This document shows, one piece after another, positions 18,708-28,543 of a stretch of DNA of 64,000 bases (within the stretch, counting starts at the first letter, position 1; each line of letters starts with the position of its first letter). The DNA is from Polynucleobacter sp. AP-Melu-500A-A1. Lineage in GTDB: Bacteria > Pseudomonadota > Gammaproteobacteria > Burkholderiales > Burkholderiaceae. Both the position numbers and the translations under genes were made by a program. A model generated the notes under the pieces. That model worked only from the letters and a program-made list of their open reading frames with translations. It did not search any database and was not told the DNA's origin. Location of the stretch: NCBI RefSeq assembly GCF_018882125.1, contig NZ_JACVOZ010000002.1, positions 186,001 to 250,000 on the forward strand. The letters run 5' to 3'.

Positions 18708-19061
18708 TTACTTCTTGATCACGAAGTTTCCTGGCAAACTAGCAATATAGGCAGAAATATCACGCAAGTCGGATTCAGAGTATGTCTGTACTTGGGATGA
18801 CATCACTGCATTGTTACGGCCATACTTGGCATTGCTATTACCCACCTGGTAAGCCTTCAAAGCGTAGTACAAGTAATCAGGGTATTGACCAGCTAATTTT
18901 GGATAGGACGGCAGAATCGGTGCATTCAAACCAGCACCATGACAAGAAGCGCAATTAGCTTTCTCAACAATGGCTTGACCTTTATCTATGCTTGCAGCAA
19001 ATGCTACATTCACGGAGCCAATGCTTGCTAGCAACACTGCGGAAACGAATGCAAATTTCAT
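18708..19061 (-). CDS. Small exported monohaem cytochrome c
   Basis: 117 residues from the ATG at 19061, chosen because AGAGG lies seven bases upstream (an ATG at 19067 is too close). A Sec signal peptide ending near AFAAS is followed by one haem site, CASCH, and a distal methionine candidate in NNAVMSSQVQTYSESDLRDISAYIASLPG, a class I cytochrome c ending. The protein is periplasmic. Together with the upstream cytochrome it resembles one half of a dihaem cytochrome c4 split into two genes. Such small cytochromes often take electrons from molybdenum hydroxylases, which fits the maturation genes downstream, but the partner is not visible. Confidence 0.88.
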   Translation of the reverse strand: MKFAFVSAVLLASIGSVNVAFAASIDKGQAIVEKANCASCHGAGLNAPILPSYPKLAGQYPDYLYYALKAYQVGNSNAKYGRNNAVMSSQVQTYSESDLRDISAYIASLPGNFVIKK

Positions 19062-19074
19062 AAACATGCCTCTA

Positions 19075-19440
19075 TCACTTCAATGGGTTGTTAGGTGAGC
19101 TGGCAGTCTGCACAGCATAGTATTCTCCAAGATCAGCCATATCCTGGTCTGAAAGGCTGCCTGCTACAGCACGCATCGTTGGATGCTTACGTTCGCCTTT
19201 TTTATAGGCAGCCAAGGCACTGGCAATGTAAGCTGCACTTTGACCGCCCAACATAGGCACTCTGTAAACCAGTGGATAGTCAGCACGGTAATCAGGAATT
19301 GAATGGCATCCTACACAGAGCCAAACCTTGGCATTAGCAGCTTGAGCAGAACCCTTAAGGTCTTGTGCCTGGGCTGCAAAACCAATAAAAGACAAGCTAG
19401 CGCATAGTGCCAACTGAGAAAGAACGGTGATTTTTTTCAT
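19075..19440 (-). CDS. Small exported monohaem cytochrome c
   Basis: 121 residues from MKKITVL; an in-frame ATG at 19449 is possible. Signal peptide to about FAAQAQ. One haem motif CVGCH, then the conserved YRADYPLVYRVPMLGGQSAAYIASALAAYKKGERKHPTMRAVAGSLSDQDMADLGEYYA pattern seen in cytochrome c4-like halves (YI-AL-Y--G-R and M axial ligand in MRAVAG). Fourteen or so bases separate it from the second cytochrome; the two surely form one transcript. Divergent from the moxR gene. Confidence 0.87.
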   Translation of the reverse strand: MKKITVLSQLALCASLSFIGFAAQAQDLKGSAQAANAKVWLCVGCHSIPDYRADYPLVYRVPMLGGQSAAYIASALAAYKKGERKHPTMRAVAGSLSDQDMADLGEYYAVQTASSPNNPLK

Positions 19441-19617
19441 AGCAATCATTTATAAATGAGTTTGATTTGGATCAACTGGACAAGAGTATAGCGGAGAGCA
19501 CGCGACACCCTGGGGTGTTTAAGCATTTCAAGCTCAAAAATCACTGAAAACACTGAAAATTTAACGCCATTTACCTATACTTAAGCGCTTAATCAATGAC
19601 TTAGCAACAAGCTCCTT

Positions 19618-20499
19618 ATGACCAAAAAAACAACCCAATCATCAAACCAATTCGACAGTCGTTTTGACGGTAGTCAGAGCTACGTAGCAACTGAAGATCT
19701 TAAATTGGCAGTCAATGCCGCCATTGCATTACAACGGCCGCTTCTCATAAAGGGTGAACCTGGAACGGGAAAAACAATGCTCGCCGAAGAAGTCGCTAGT
19801 GCTTTAAATATGCCACTGATGCAATGGCATATCAAATCGACTACCAAGGCGCAACAAGGTTTATATGAGTACGATGCGGTCAGTCGTTTACGAGACTCGC
19901 AGTTGGGTGATGAAAAAGTCAAAGATATTCGCAACTACATTGTTAAAGGGGTTTTGTGGCAGGCCTTTGAAGCAGAAGAACCAACCGTATTGCTCATTGA
20001 TGAAATCGATAAAGCAGATATTGAATTTCCGAATGATCTCTTACGCGAAATTGATCGCATGGAATTTTATGTCTATGAAACTCGAGAACTCATCAAAGCA
20101 AAGCATCGTCCTCTTGTCATCATTACATCTAATAATGAAAAAGAGTTACCTGATGCATTTTTACGTCGCTGCTTTTTTCATTACATTTCTTTCCCGGATG
20201 CAAAAACGATGCAAAGCATTGTGGACGTGCATCACCCCAATATAAAAGAAGAGCTCCTAGATGCTGCTCTGAAGTCCTTCTATCAAATCCGCTCCTTGCC
20301 CGGTTTAAAAAAGAAACCTTCTACCTCCGAGTTGATTGACTGGCTAAAGTTATTATTAGCAGAAGATATCCCCGCTAGCGCTCTTTTTAGTAATGATGAA
20401 AAAGTCGCGATCCCGCCCTTACATGGAGCGCTTCTTAAAAATGAGCAAGATATTCAATTGTTTGAACGCTTAGTCATGATGAATCGTAATCATCGTTAA
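19618..20499 (+). CDS. MoxR-family AAA+ ATPase (CoxD-like)
   Basis: 293 residues. Walker A is GEPGTGKT (46-53) and Walker B is VLLIDEIDKAD (about 124-134), with sensor 1 in ITSNNEKELPDAFLRRCFFHYI. MoxR ATPases act with VWA-domain partners as chaperones that insert metal cofactors. The next gene encodes such a partner 23 bp downstream. Within the MoxR group, this short form followed by a CoxE-type VWA protein resembles CoxD, needed for sulfuration of the molybdenum-copper site of CO dehydrogenase. Other members serve unrelated enzymes. Confidence 0.88.
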   Translation: MTKKTTQSSNQFDSRFDGSQSYVATEDLKLAVNAAIALQRPLLIKGEPGTGKTMLAEEVASALNMPLMQWHIKSTTKAQQGLYEYDAVSRLRDSQLGDEKVKDIRNYIVKGVLWQAFEAEEPTVLLIDEIDKADIEFPNDLLREIDRMEFYVYETRELIKAKHRPLVIITSNNEKELPDAFLRRCFFHYISFPDAKTMQSIVDVHHPNIKEELLDAALKSFYQIRSLPGLKKKPSTSELIDWLKLLLAEDIPASALFSNDEKVAIPPLHGALLKNEQDIQLFERLVMMNRNHR

Positions 20500-20522
20500 G
20501 CTGCCCTGCACTATCTGATTCG

Positions 20523-21698
20523 ATGTTGATTCAATTCTTTCTCAAACTCAAAGAGGCGAAAATCCCCGTCTCGGTAAGGGAGTTTTTAACGCTTTTAGAG
20601 GGACTGAAGGCACAAATCATTCAACCCTCAATCGATGAGTTTTATCAACTATCGAGAATGACCTTGGTAAAAGATGAGCAGTATTTTGATCGCTTCGATC
20701 AAGTCTTTGGCAGTTACTTCCAGGGAATTGAACAAATCATTGCCCTGTCCCCAGATATCCCTTTGCAATGGCTTGAAAAGAAATTGCAGCGCGTTTTAAC
20801 AGAAGAAGAAAAGGCGGCACTTCAAAAACTGGGGGGCCCAGAAGCCCTTAAAAAACGTCTTGAAGAGTTACTCAAAGAACAAAAAGATTGGCACGGCGGT
20901 GGTAATAAATGGATAGGCGCTGGTGGGTCTTCCCCATTTGGTCACAGCGGCTACCATCCAGAAGGAATTCGTATAGGTGGAGAAAGTGTCGGCAATCGAA
21001 CCGCCATTAAAGTCTGGGAAGCCAGAGAGTTTAAGGACTATGACAGTAATTTAGCCTTGGGAAGTCGCAATATCAAGGTTGCCCTGCGTCGCTTGCGACG
21101 TTTTGCACGCGAAGGATCCAATCTTGAGCTAGATCTTGATAAAACGATTCACTCTACGGCTGCCAACGCAGGAATGTTGGATATTCAAATGCGCCCAGAG
21201 CGACACAATCAAGTCAAGGTCTTGTTGCTGATGGATGTGGGTGGATCGATGGATGATCATATTGCACGGATCGCAGAGCTATTTACGGCCGCCAAAGCTG
21301 AGTTCAAACATCTTGAGCATTACTACTTTCACAATTGTATTTATGACCACTTATGGCAAAGTAATCGAAGACGTAGAGATCAAGTAACAGCAACTCAGGA
21401 CATCATCAATAAATATGGACCTGACTACAAACTCATTTTTGTTGGAGATGCCACGATGTCTCCTTATGAAATTCTCAGTGCTAATGGCTCAGTGGAATAC
21501 AACAATAAAGAAGCTGGTGCTGTTTGGCTTAATCGCCTACTAGATCACTTCCCACACTTCGCCTGGTTAAATCCAGAGCCCGAGTCAGTATGGCAATATC
21601 GCCAGTCCATCGACATTATGAAAAATTTGATGAAAGATCGAATGTATCCCGTGACGATTCATGGTTTAGAAAGCGCAATGCGTCAACTTTCCAAGTAA
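20523..21698 (+). CDS. CoxE-like VWA-domain protein
   Basis: 391 residues. The N-terminal part is helical (VSVREFLTLLEGL, typical of the VWA_CoxE family), followed by a glycine-rich linker at about 124-160 and a VWA domain. The metal-ion site reads LLMDVGGSMDDH: Asp238-Val-Gly-Gly-Ser242, a Gly replacing the first Ser of the usual DxSxS. I recall this from this family too. VWA proteins of this type pair with MoxR ATPases. Gene spacing and order indicate an operon with the preceding ATPase. Confidence 0.88.
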   Translation: MLIQFFLKLKEAKIPVSVREFLTLLEGLKAQIIQPSIDEFYQLSRMTLVKDEQYFDRFDQVFGSYFQGIEQIIALSPDIPLQWLEKKLQRVLTEEEKAALQKLGGPEALKKRLEELLKEQKDWHGGGNKWIGAGGSSPFGHSGYHPEGIRIGGESVGNRTAIKVWEAREFKDYDSNLALGSRNIKVALRRLRRFAREGSNLELDLDKTIHSTAANAGMLDIQMRPERHNQVKVLLLMDVGGSMDDHIARIAELFTAAKAEFKHLEHYYFHNCIYDHLWQSNRRRRDQVTATQDIINKYGPDYKLIFVGDATMSPYEILSANGSVEYNNKEAGAVWLNRLLDHFPHFAWLNPEPESVWQYRQSIDIMKNLMKDRMYPVTIHGLESAMRQLSK

Positions 21699-21746
21699 GA
21701 TACTTTTACTGAACTAATTTTCAATTTCACCTTTTGAAGGTCAATC

Positions 21747-22202
21747 ATGAGCACTATTCTTGAACGTCTAAAAACTCTGGGCATCGATTTGCCACCACCA
21801 GGACCCCCTGCAGCAGCCTATGTGATGGCTGCAACTACGGGAAATACTGTTTTTTTATCAGGCCATATTGCTAAACGTGATGGTAAACCATGGGTCGGAA
21901 AACTCGGCAAAGATCTGGATACAGAAGCTGGTAAAGCAGCGGCCAGATCGATTGCTATTGATCTCATTGCAACATTACAAAATCATCTGGGTTCTTTGGA
22001 TAAAGTAAAGCGCATTGTTAAGGTAATGGGCTTAGTCAATTCAACTGCTGAATATACAGATCAACACCTAGTGATTAATGGCTGCTCTGAATTACTCTTT
22101 GAAGTCTTTGGTGAATCAGGCAAACATGCGCGTAGCGCATTTGGTGTTGCTCAAATTCCCTTAGGCGCCTGTGTTGAAATTGAATTAATTGCTGAAATTT
22201 AA
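21747..22202 (+). CDS. RidA family protein
   Basis: 151 residues of the YjgF/YER057c/UK114 fold, in the longer subgroup that begins ILERLKTLGIDLPPPGPPAAAY. Conserved pieces are VFLSGHIAKRDGKPWVGKLGKDL and SAFGVAQIPLGACVEIELIAEI; the classical RidA arginine is replaced by the alanine-rich SAFGVAQIPL context. RidA proteins hydrolyse reactive enamines and imines; this subgroup is uncharacterised. A Shine-Dalgarno GAAGG precedes the ATG. It lies downstream of the MoxR/CoxE pair and may be cotranscribed. Confidence 0.88.
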   Translation: MSTILERLKTLGIDLPPPGPPAAAYVMAATTGNTVFLSGHIAKRDGKPWVGKLGKDLDTEAGKAAARSIAIDLIATLQNHLGSLDKVKRIVKVMGLVNSTAEYTDQHLVINGCSELLFEVFGESGKHARSAFGVAQIPLGACVEIELIAEI

Positions 22203-22223
22203 CTTAGCAATTAATTCAGACAG

Positions 22224-22871
22224 CTATTTATTTAAACCTAATCTTTGGATGTCTTGTTCAGTATCGACGTCCACAAGATAGGCGGTATTGTCGGTGATCA
22301 ATTGCTTAACTTGCTCAGGGTGGGCATCCATATATTGTCTACAAACCATATCAGGGACGCGCAATATAGCCTCAATGGACTTTTTGGAAAATAGTACTGG
22401 ATTGCCACGTTGTCCATTGATCATTGGTAGAACAATTTCTTGACCCACTTCTTTGTCCTGAAATGCTTCTAAAAGCGCTTGAATTTCTGTATTCCCGATC
22501 TCTGGCTGATCAGATAAAGCAACTAGCAATACATCATATTCCCAAGTGAGCGACTCTAATCCCAGGCGTATGGATGAGGCTTGACCTTTTTCTGGATGAG
22601 GATTACGTACTGCTCTAATGGATATATTTAATTCGCTTTGAAGAACCTCCAAATGGTCTTCGATAGCTTGAGCATGAAAGCCAGTCACTATTAGAAACTC
22701 AACAGGATTCAGTGCTTGGACAGTAAGGCTAAATTGTTTTAATAGGCTTTGATCAAACTTTTTCAATAAAGCCTTGGGGAATGAACCTAGACGGCTACCC
22801 TGACCTGCTGCAAGCAATAAAACCGCTAAGCGAAGACTGGGCGAGTCAAAAGTTGGGCGGGACATAGTCAT
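22224..22871 (-). CDS. MobA-like nucleotidyltransferase, probable molybdenum cofactor cytidylyltransferase (MocA type)
   Basis: 215 residues of the NTP_transf_3 family. The N-terminal nucleotide loop is LLAAGQGSRLGSFPKALLKKF. VALSDQPEIGNTEIQALL provides the metal-binding aspartate in the DQP motif typical of MocA, and GQRGNPVLFSKK is the MocA-like GxRGNPV motif. MocA attaches CMP to molybdopterin for xanthine dehydrogenase-family enzymes. It is divergent from an xdhC-like gene, the usual partnership. The start may be Met3. Confidence 0.83.
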   Translation of the reverse strand: MTMSRPTFDSPSLRLAVLLLAAGQGSRLGSFPKALLKKFDQSLLKQFSLTVQALNPVEFLIVTGFHAQAIEDHLEVLQSELNISIRAVRNPHPEKGQASSIRLGLESLTWEYDVLLVALSDQPEIGNTEIQALLEAFQDKEVGQEIVLPMINGQRGNPVLFSKKSIEAILRVPDMVCRQYMDAHPEQVKQLITDNTAYLVDVDTEQDIQRLGLNK

Positions 22872-22947
22872 TAGAGTGATAATAAATAGGAATTATGAAT
22901 AAAGCATCCAGCAAGAATAAAAACAAGATAAAGAAATCAGAGATAGT

Positions 22948-23907
22948 ATGAACAGTACCGATTTGAGCGTCCTCAAAACAGCTGTAACTTGGCTTAAAGA
23001 AGGCCATCCCGTTGCCATTGCTACAGTCGTTCAAACTTGGGGATCAGCTCCGCGCCCTGTGGGTTCATGGTTAGCAATTAGAGGCGATGGTCAAGTGGCT
23101 GGTTCAGTATCGGGTGGATGTGTTGAGGATGACTTAATTCGACGAGTTCAATCAGAAATTTTGACACGTGACACCCCTGAAATGGTCGTTTACGGTGTCA
23201 GTCAACAAGAAGCAGCTCGCTTTGGCTTACCTTGTGGTGGAACGCTTCGTCTCTTGGTTGAACCCAAACCTGAGTTAGCTATCTTAGAGCAGCTCTTAGA
23301 GCAAATTTCATCTCATCAAATTACCAGGCGCACTGTTGACCTACAATCTGGCCTCTCCACCCTATCAGCCGGGTCTTGTCATGATGAATTTAGCTGTACC
23401 GATCAAGAAATGCTCACCAGTTATGGACCACGTTGGCGCATGGTCATTATTGGTGCTGGTCAACTATCTCTTTATACCGCTGATTTTGCATTAGCATCTG
23501 ACTTTGAAGTCATTGTGATAGATCCTCGTGAGGAATATGCTGAAGGTATAAATCGCAATGATCTTAGCTTCTTCACAGGCATGCCTGATGATGTGCTTTT
23601 AGAGATAGGTGTTGATCCACATACTGCTGTCGTTGCACTTACGCATGATCCAAAATTAGATGACATGGCATTAATGGAGGCACTGAAGTCACCCGCTTTT
23701 TATGTCGGTGCGTTGGGTAGCCGTAAAAATACCCAAAAGAGAAAAGAGCGTCTTTTAGATTTTGATCTTAACCAAGAACAAGTCGATCAATTACATGGTC
23801 CTGTAGGACTTTATATTGGCGCCCTAACGCCCCCAGAAATTGCTATATCTATTTTGGCTGAAGTCATTGCCGTTAAATATGGCATTAGTATCCCCAAAAA
23901 GAAATAG
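22948..23907 (+). CDS. XdhC/CoxF family molybdenum hydroxylase maturation factor
   Basis: 319 residues. An N-terminal XdhC_CoxI domain (IATVVQTWGSAPRPVGSWLAI, SVSGGCVEDDLI, FGLPCGGTLRLLVEP) is followed by a C-terminal Rossmann domain (MVIIGAGQLSLYTADFA; YVGALGSRKNTQKRKERL; GPVGLYIGALTPPEIAISILAEVIA). These proteins bind sulfurated molybdenum cofactor and deliver it to xanthine dehydrogenase-type enzymes. With the MoxR, CoxE and MocA genes it makes a coherent maturation set. No large or medium molybdenum hydroxylase subunit is in the window. Confidence 0.92.
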   Translation: MNSTDLSVLKTAVTWLKEGHPVAIATVVQTWGSAPRPVGSWLAIRGDGQVAGSVSGGCVEDDLIRRVQSEILTRDTPEMVVYGVSQQEAARFGLPCGGTLRLLVEPKPELAILEQLLEQISSHQITRRTVDLQSGLSTLSAGSCHDEFSCTDQEMLTSYGPRWRMVIIGAGQLSLYTADFALASDFEVIVIDPREEYAEGINRNDLSFFTGMPDDVLLEIGVDPHTAVVALTHDPKLDDMALMEALKSPAFYVGALGSRKNTQKRKERLLDFDLNQEQVDQLHGPVGLYIGALTPPEIAISILAEVIAVKYGISIPKKK

Positions 23908-23933
23908 CAGGATGAAGCGAATTAATTAAACAC

Positions 23934-26384
23934 TTAGTTCGCTTGCAACTTGCCGTCCTTTAATCGAGGCTCAACGAAATGACCTTTGCGCGCACGATTA
24001 CCCGCAAATGATTTGAGCGTCTTAGCATCCAAACTGAGCTCAGTAGGCTTTCCTGCACGGCCTGCCCCTGAATACGTGGCGCCATTAGGGCCAACAGCAA
24101 TTGCCGATGCTAGCTCCTCTTTACCATCTAAGCCCATCAAGATAACGCCTTTACCACCAGTAGGTAGACGCTTTAATTCATCTAAGGGAAATACCAATAA
24201 TTTCGAGGCTGCCGATAAGCAGGCTACCTGTTTCATGCCTATTTGCACTTTAGCTGCACCCAAAGGAGCATCGCCAGGCATTTTATTGTCAATGCTAATG
24301 AATGATTTACCAGCTTTATTGCGAGTACTCATATCCGATACATTGGCAAGGAATCCATAACCTGCTTTAGTAGAAAGCAGTACTAGGTCATCTGCTTGTC
24401 CAGCGTAATAGGCAACCATTTGCGAGCCTGTAGCCAAATTTACAAAACTGGTTAATGGCGAACCATCTCCACGTGCACCGGGTAATTCACTGACTGCCAC
24501 TGTATAGACTCGGCCATCACTGCCAAAACCTTGGATCACATCCACGGTTCGCACCTCAAATGTGGCATATAGTGCGTCACCCGCCTTGAAGGTAAATTGG
24601 CTTGCATCATGCTCATGACCCTGACGCACACGAATCCAACCCTTTTGAGAAACAATGACTGTGACAGGCTCATCAATGACTTTCGTTTCTGCTACTGCAC
24701 GCTTATCTTCTTGAATAAGGGTACGACGGTTATCACCAAAATCTTTAATATCCGATTCAATTTCCTTGATGATGCGCTTACGCAATACCGTATCACTTTG
24801 TAGCAAGCCTTCTAATTCATCACACTCTGACTTGAGATCTTTGAGTTCTTGCTCAATTTTAATTCCCTCAAGACGAGCCAATTGGCGCAAACGGATATCT
24901 AAAATATCTTCAGCTTGACGGTCTGTTAACTTGAATTCTTTAATTAAATCTTGCTTAGGCTCATCGCTATTGCGAATAATCTTGATCACCTTATCGATAT
25001 TCAGAAGAACGGTTAAACGTCCTTCTAGAATATGCATTCGGTCTTTTACCTTACCAAGGCGATATTGTGTACGACGTGTAACAGTTGCAACTCTAAATGC
25101 AATCCACTCGGAGAGAATGTCCTTTAAGTTCTTTTGGCGAGGACGGCCATCATTGCCAATCATCACCAAATTCATTGGTGCATTAGATTCAAGCGAAGTA
25201 TGGGCTAACAGTAGATTGACAAATTCATTGACGTCTATATTTTTACTCTTAGGCTCAAACACCAAACGCACTGCTGCATCTTTGCTCGATTCATCTCGAA
25301 CACAATCGAGCACATTCAAAATGGTCGACTTAAGATTGTTTTGCTCAGGAGTGAGCGTCTTCTTACCAACCCTTACCTTGGGATTGGTAATTTCTTCGAT
25401 CTCTTGCAGTACGCGCTGAGATGAGGTTGATGGTGGCAACTCATTAACGATAATTTGCCATTGACCACGAGCCAATTCCTCCACGGACCAACGAGCACGA
25501 ACTTTGATGCTACCGCGGCCCGTTTCATAGATCTGCGCAATTTCTGCAGTAGAAGAAATGATTTGAGCACCGCCGGGATAATCTGGCCCAGGCATAATTT
25601 CAAGAAGTTGGGCTGTAGATAGCTTTGGTGACTTCATTAAAGCGATTGCTGCTTCAGCTACCTCACGCAAATTGTGAGAAGGAATTTCGGTTGCCATACC
25701 CACAGCAATTCCTGAAGCGCCATTCAGAAGAACAAATGGTAGGCGGGCGGGCAATAACTTAGGCTCCTGAAATGAGCCATCGTAGTTCGGGGCAAAATCG
25801 ACTGTACCTTCATCAATTTCACTCATTAGCAAACTGGCAATCTTGGTTAAGCGTGCCTCGGTGTAACGCATAGCAGCAGCACCATCACCATCTCGCGAAC
25901 CAAAATTACCTTGACCATCAATCAGGGGATAGCGTAATGAAAAACTCTGCGCCAGACGAACTAAAGCGTCATAAGCAGATTGATCTCCATGGGGATGGAA
26001 TTTACCCAATACATCACCTACTACGCGCGCACTCTTAACGGGCTTTGCATCTGCGCGCAATCCCATTTCACTCATAGAGAATAAGATACGGCGTTGCACT
26101 GGCTTTTGACCGTCTGCTACATCAGGCAAGGCGCGTCCTTTAACAACGCTAATGGCGTAATCAAGGTAAGCGCGCTCTGCATAAACAGCCAGAGTCAAAC
26201 TATCTTTACCATCCTCATTCAACTCAACCGTATTGGGATCATGCGGATCCTTCGGGCCGTTTCCGGAGGGCTTTGTACCTGTAGGCGCTTCTTTAACTTC
26301 CACGATATCGATCTCCACGGGATTTGAAAACAAATCCGCTTGCTCATTGCCGCCAATTTTATTGGGAGTCTTTTTGATTGCCAT
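23934..26384 (-). CDS. parC: DNA topoisomerase IV subunit A
   Basis: 816 residues. An unusually hydrophilic N-terminal leader of about 60 residues precedes [19 protein letters not shown]. The breakage-reunion core has [29 protein letters not shown] and the catalytic tyrosine in [10 protein letters not shown]. The C-terminal region is a reduced beta-pinwheel. This length and the direct coupling to parE make it ParC rather than GyrA; GyrA would carry the GyrA-box QRRGG, which I do not see. The start overlaps the parE stop by one base (TAATG). Confidence 0.93.
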   Translation of the reverse strand: MAIKKTPNKIGGNEQADLFSNPVEIDIVEVKEAPTGTKPSGNGPKDPHDPNTVELNEDGKDSLTLAVYAERAYLDYAISVVKGRALPDVADGQKPVQRRILFSMSEMGLRADAKPVKSARVVGDVLGKFHPHGDQSAYDALVRLAQSFSLRYPLIDGQGNFGSRDGDGAAAMRYTEARLTKIASLLMSEIDEGTVDFAPNYDGSFQEPKLLPARLPFVLLNGASGIAVGMATEIPSHNLREVAEAAIALMKSPKLSTAQLLEIMPGPDYPGGAQIISSTAEIAQIYETGRGSIKVRARWSVEELARGQWQIIVNELPPSTSSQRVLQEIEEITNPKVRVGKKTLTPEQNNLKSTILNVLDCVRDESSKDAAVRLVFEPKSKNIDVNEFVNLLLAHTSLESNAPMNLVMIGNDGRPRQKNLKDILSEWIAFRVATVTRRTQYRLGKVKDRMHILEGRLTVLLNIDKVIKIIRNSDEPKQDLIKEFKLTDRQAEDILDIRLRQLARLEGIKIEQELKDLKSECDELEGLLQSDTVLRKRIIKEIESDIKDFGDNRRTLIQEDKRAVAETKVIDEPVTVIVSQKGWIRVRQGHEHDASQFTFKAGDALYATFEVRTVDVIQGFGSDGRVYTVAVSELPGARGDGSPLTSFVNLATGSQMVAYYAGQADDLVLLSTKAGYGFLANVSDMSTRNKAGKSFISIDNKMPGDAPLGAAKVQIGMKQVACLSAASKLLVFPLDELKRLPTGGKGVILMGLDGKEELASAIAVGPNGATYSGAGRAGKPTELSLDAKTLKSFAGNRARKGHFVEPRLKDGKLQAN

Positions 26385-28372
26385 TAGATATCTGCCTCAA
26401 CTTCGTTACCGCGCTCTTCTAGCCAATCTCGGCGAGCACCTGATTCTGATTTACCCATCAGCATATCCATTGTTTTAAATGTTTCATCTTCAGTCCAGGT
26501 TCCCAAAGTGACAGGCAATAAACGACGGGTATCTGGATTTAAGGTGGTATCCCACAGTTGTTCTGCACTCATCTCACCTAAACCCTTAAAGCGAGAGATT
26601 TGCCATGCAGACTCTTTGACACCATCTTTACGCAACTTATCTTCTATGGCTTGCAATTCACTTGCATCAAGTGCATAAATTTTTTGTGCTGGCTTCTTAC
26701 CACGCGCAGGCGCATCGACTCTAAAGAGGGGTGGACGTGAAATATGTACATGACCGAGCTCAATGAGCTTCGGAAAATGTTTATAAAACAGTGTTAATAG
26801 TAGTACCTGAATATGCGATCCATCTACGTCCGCATCAGATAAGATGCACACTTTTCCATAGCGTAAATTGGATAAATCGGGAGTATCGTTCAGACCATGC
26901 GGATCAACTCCAATAGCTACCGCGATGTCATGCACCTCATTATTAGCGAACAGGCGATCACGCTCAGCTTCCCAAGTATTTAACACCTTGCCACGCAAAG
27001 GTAGAATCGCTTGGTACTCTTTATTGCGACCCATCTTGGCTGAACCACCAGCTGAGTCACCCTCAACTAAAAATATTTCATTTAATGCCGTATCTTGGCT
27101 TTCGCAGTCGGTTAACTTGCCAGGAAGCACTGCAACGCCAGAAGATTTTTTCTTTTCAACTTTTTGACCTGCACGGGTACGAGCTTGTGCTTGCTTTATC
27201 ACTAAATCAGCAAGCTTTCGACCGTAATCTACATGCTGATTTAACCAAAGTTCAAGTGCTGATTTAACGTAGCCAGAAACCAAACGTACCGCATCACGTG
27301 AATTTAAGCGCTCTTTAATCTGCCCCTGAAACTGCGGATCTAAAACTTTTGCTGACAATATAAATGAAGCCCGGGCAAATACATCTTCAGGCATTAGCTT
27401 CACACCTTTAGGTTGTAAGGCATGCATCTCAATAAAGCCTTTAACCGCATTAAACAAACCTTCTCTCAAGCCGCTCTCATGCGTACCGCCTGCAGGAGTG
27501 GGAATGAGATTGACATAACTCTCGCGCACCGGGGGGCCGTCTTCAGTCCAAGATACGACCCAAGCAGCGCCTTCACCTTCTGCAAAGGAATCTTCTTCAC
27601 CAGTACCACTTGCATATTGCTCGCCCTCAAATGGCGGAATGACTTCAGGGCCATGTCCGGCCTGAGCAATGGCTTCATTTAAATAACCCAACAAGCCCTG
27701 AGCGTATTGCCAAGTTTGGGTATCCCCTGATTTTTCTTGAATGAGCGTCACTTTGACACCAGGCAGTAACACTGCCTTAGAACGGAGCAAGCGAATGAGC
27801 TCAGGCATTGGAATTACTGAACTATCAAAATACATAGAGTCCGGCCAAGCTCTCACCTGGGTGCCATGTGACTTATCTTCTTTTGATGAAGGTTTTGTTT
27901 TCAGTTTCTCAATCACTTTGCCATCGGCAAAGGTTAGAGTAGATAGCTGTCCATCGCGCCATACGGTCACTTCTAAGCGTTTGGATAAGGCATTAGTAAC
28001 TGACACACCAACCCCATGCAAACCACCAGAAAACGCATAGGCCCCGCCTGAACCTTTTTCAAACTTACCGCCGGCGTGAAGTTGGGTAAAAACGATTTCT
28101 ACAACAGGCTTTTTTTCCGTGGGATGCATCCCCACTGGAATACCTCGTCCATCGTCCTCAACGCTCACACTGCCATCTGTGTGCATAGTCACAATAATTT
28201 GCTTACCAAAACCACCCAAAGCCTCATCAGATGCGTTATCAAGCACCTCTTGAATGATGTGCAAGGGGTTATCGGTGCGGGTGTACATTCCAGGCCGCTG
28301 GCGGACTGGTTCTAGTCCCTTAAGGACCTGAATCGATGATTCACTATATTCGGAAGTTTTACGGGTAGCCAT
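26384..28372 (-). CDS. parE: DNA topoisomerase IV subunit B
   Basis: 662 residues. GHKL ATPase motifs are [15 protein letters not shown] (Mg-binding Asn), [17 protein letters not shown] and [20 protein letters not shown]. The TOPRIM domain has [38 protein letters not shown] and DADVDGSHI. The length and the absence of the long GyrB insertion fit ParE. It decatenates daughter chromosomes together with ParC. Divergent from the MFS transporter across a 171-bp region with two hairpins. Confidence 0.95.
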   Translation of the reverse strand: MATRKTSEYSESSIQVLKGLEPVRQRPGMYTRTDNPLHIIQEVLDNASDEALGGFGKQIIVTMHTDGSVSVEDDGRGIPVGMHPTEKKPVVEIVFTQLHAGGKFEKGSGGAYAFSGGLHGVGVSVTNALSKRLEVTVWRDGQLSTLTFADGKVIEKLKTKPSSKEDKSHGTQVRAWPDSMYFDSSVIPMPELIRLLRSKAVLLPGVKVTLIQEKSGDTQTWQYAQGLLGYLNEAIAQAGHGPEVIPPFEGEQYASGTGEEDSFAEGEGAAWVVSWTEDGPPVRESYVNLIPTPAGGTHESGLREGLFNAVKGFIEMHALQPKGVKLMPEDVFARASFILSAKVLDPQFQGQIKERLNSRDAVRLVSGYVKSALELWLNQHVDYGRKLADLVIKQAQARTRAGQKVEKKKSSGVAVLPGKLTDCESQDTALNEIFLVEGDSAGGSAKMGRNKEYQAILPLRGKVLNTWEAERDRLFANNEVHDIAVAIGVDPHGLNDTPDLSNLRYGKVCILSDADVDGSHIQVLLLTLFYKHFPKLIELGHVHISRPPLFRVDAPARGKKPAQKIYALDASELQAIEDKLRKDGVKESAWQISRFKGLGEMSAEQLWDTTLNPDTRRLLPVTLGTWTEDETFKTMDMLMGKSESGARRDWLEERGNEVEADI

Positions 28373-28404
28373 GCGCGCAAATTGTAGTCATGTCTGTAGC
28401 TTAA

Positions 28405-28458
28405 CCTGAACTTTTCAGGAAAGCCCCCAACTTCCATGCCAAAATTAGGGCATGGAAG
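28405..28458. repeat. Two adjacent inverted repeats in the parE/MFS divergent promoter region
   Basis: First repeat: CCTGAA (28405-28410) with TTCAGG (28414-28419), loop CTT. Second repeat: CTTCCATGCC (28431-28440) with GGCATGGAAG (28449-28458), a perfect 10-bp stem with the eight-base loop AAAATTAG. Neither is followed by a T run, so they are not obvious terminators. They lie between the divergent starts at 28372 and 28544, where operators would be expected. Confidence 0.6.
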
Positions 28459-28543
28459 CCTTAAGTCATATATGTGTTTTAGGTCTTAGCCGTGCGCAGG
28501 CTAGCCTTTGGCGTAGACCTCTTTAAAGCTAATAAACCCATAC

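Noticed and set aside
23915..23944. Hairpin AAGCGAA/TTCGCTT between xdhC and parC
   Set aside because: The 16-base loop and the location of one arm inside parC make it a weak terminator candidate.
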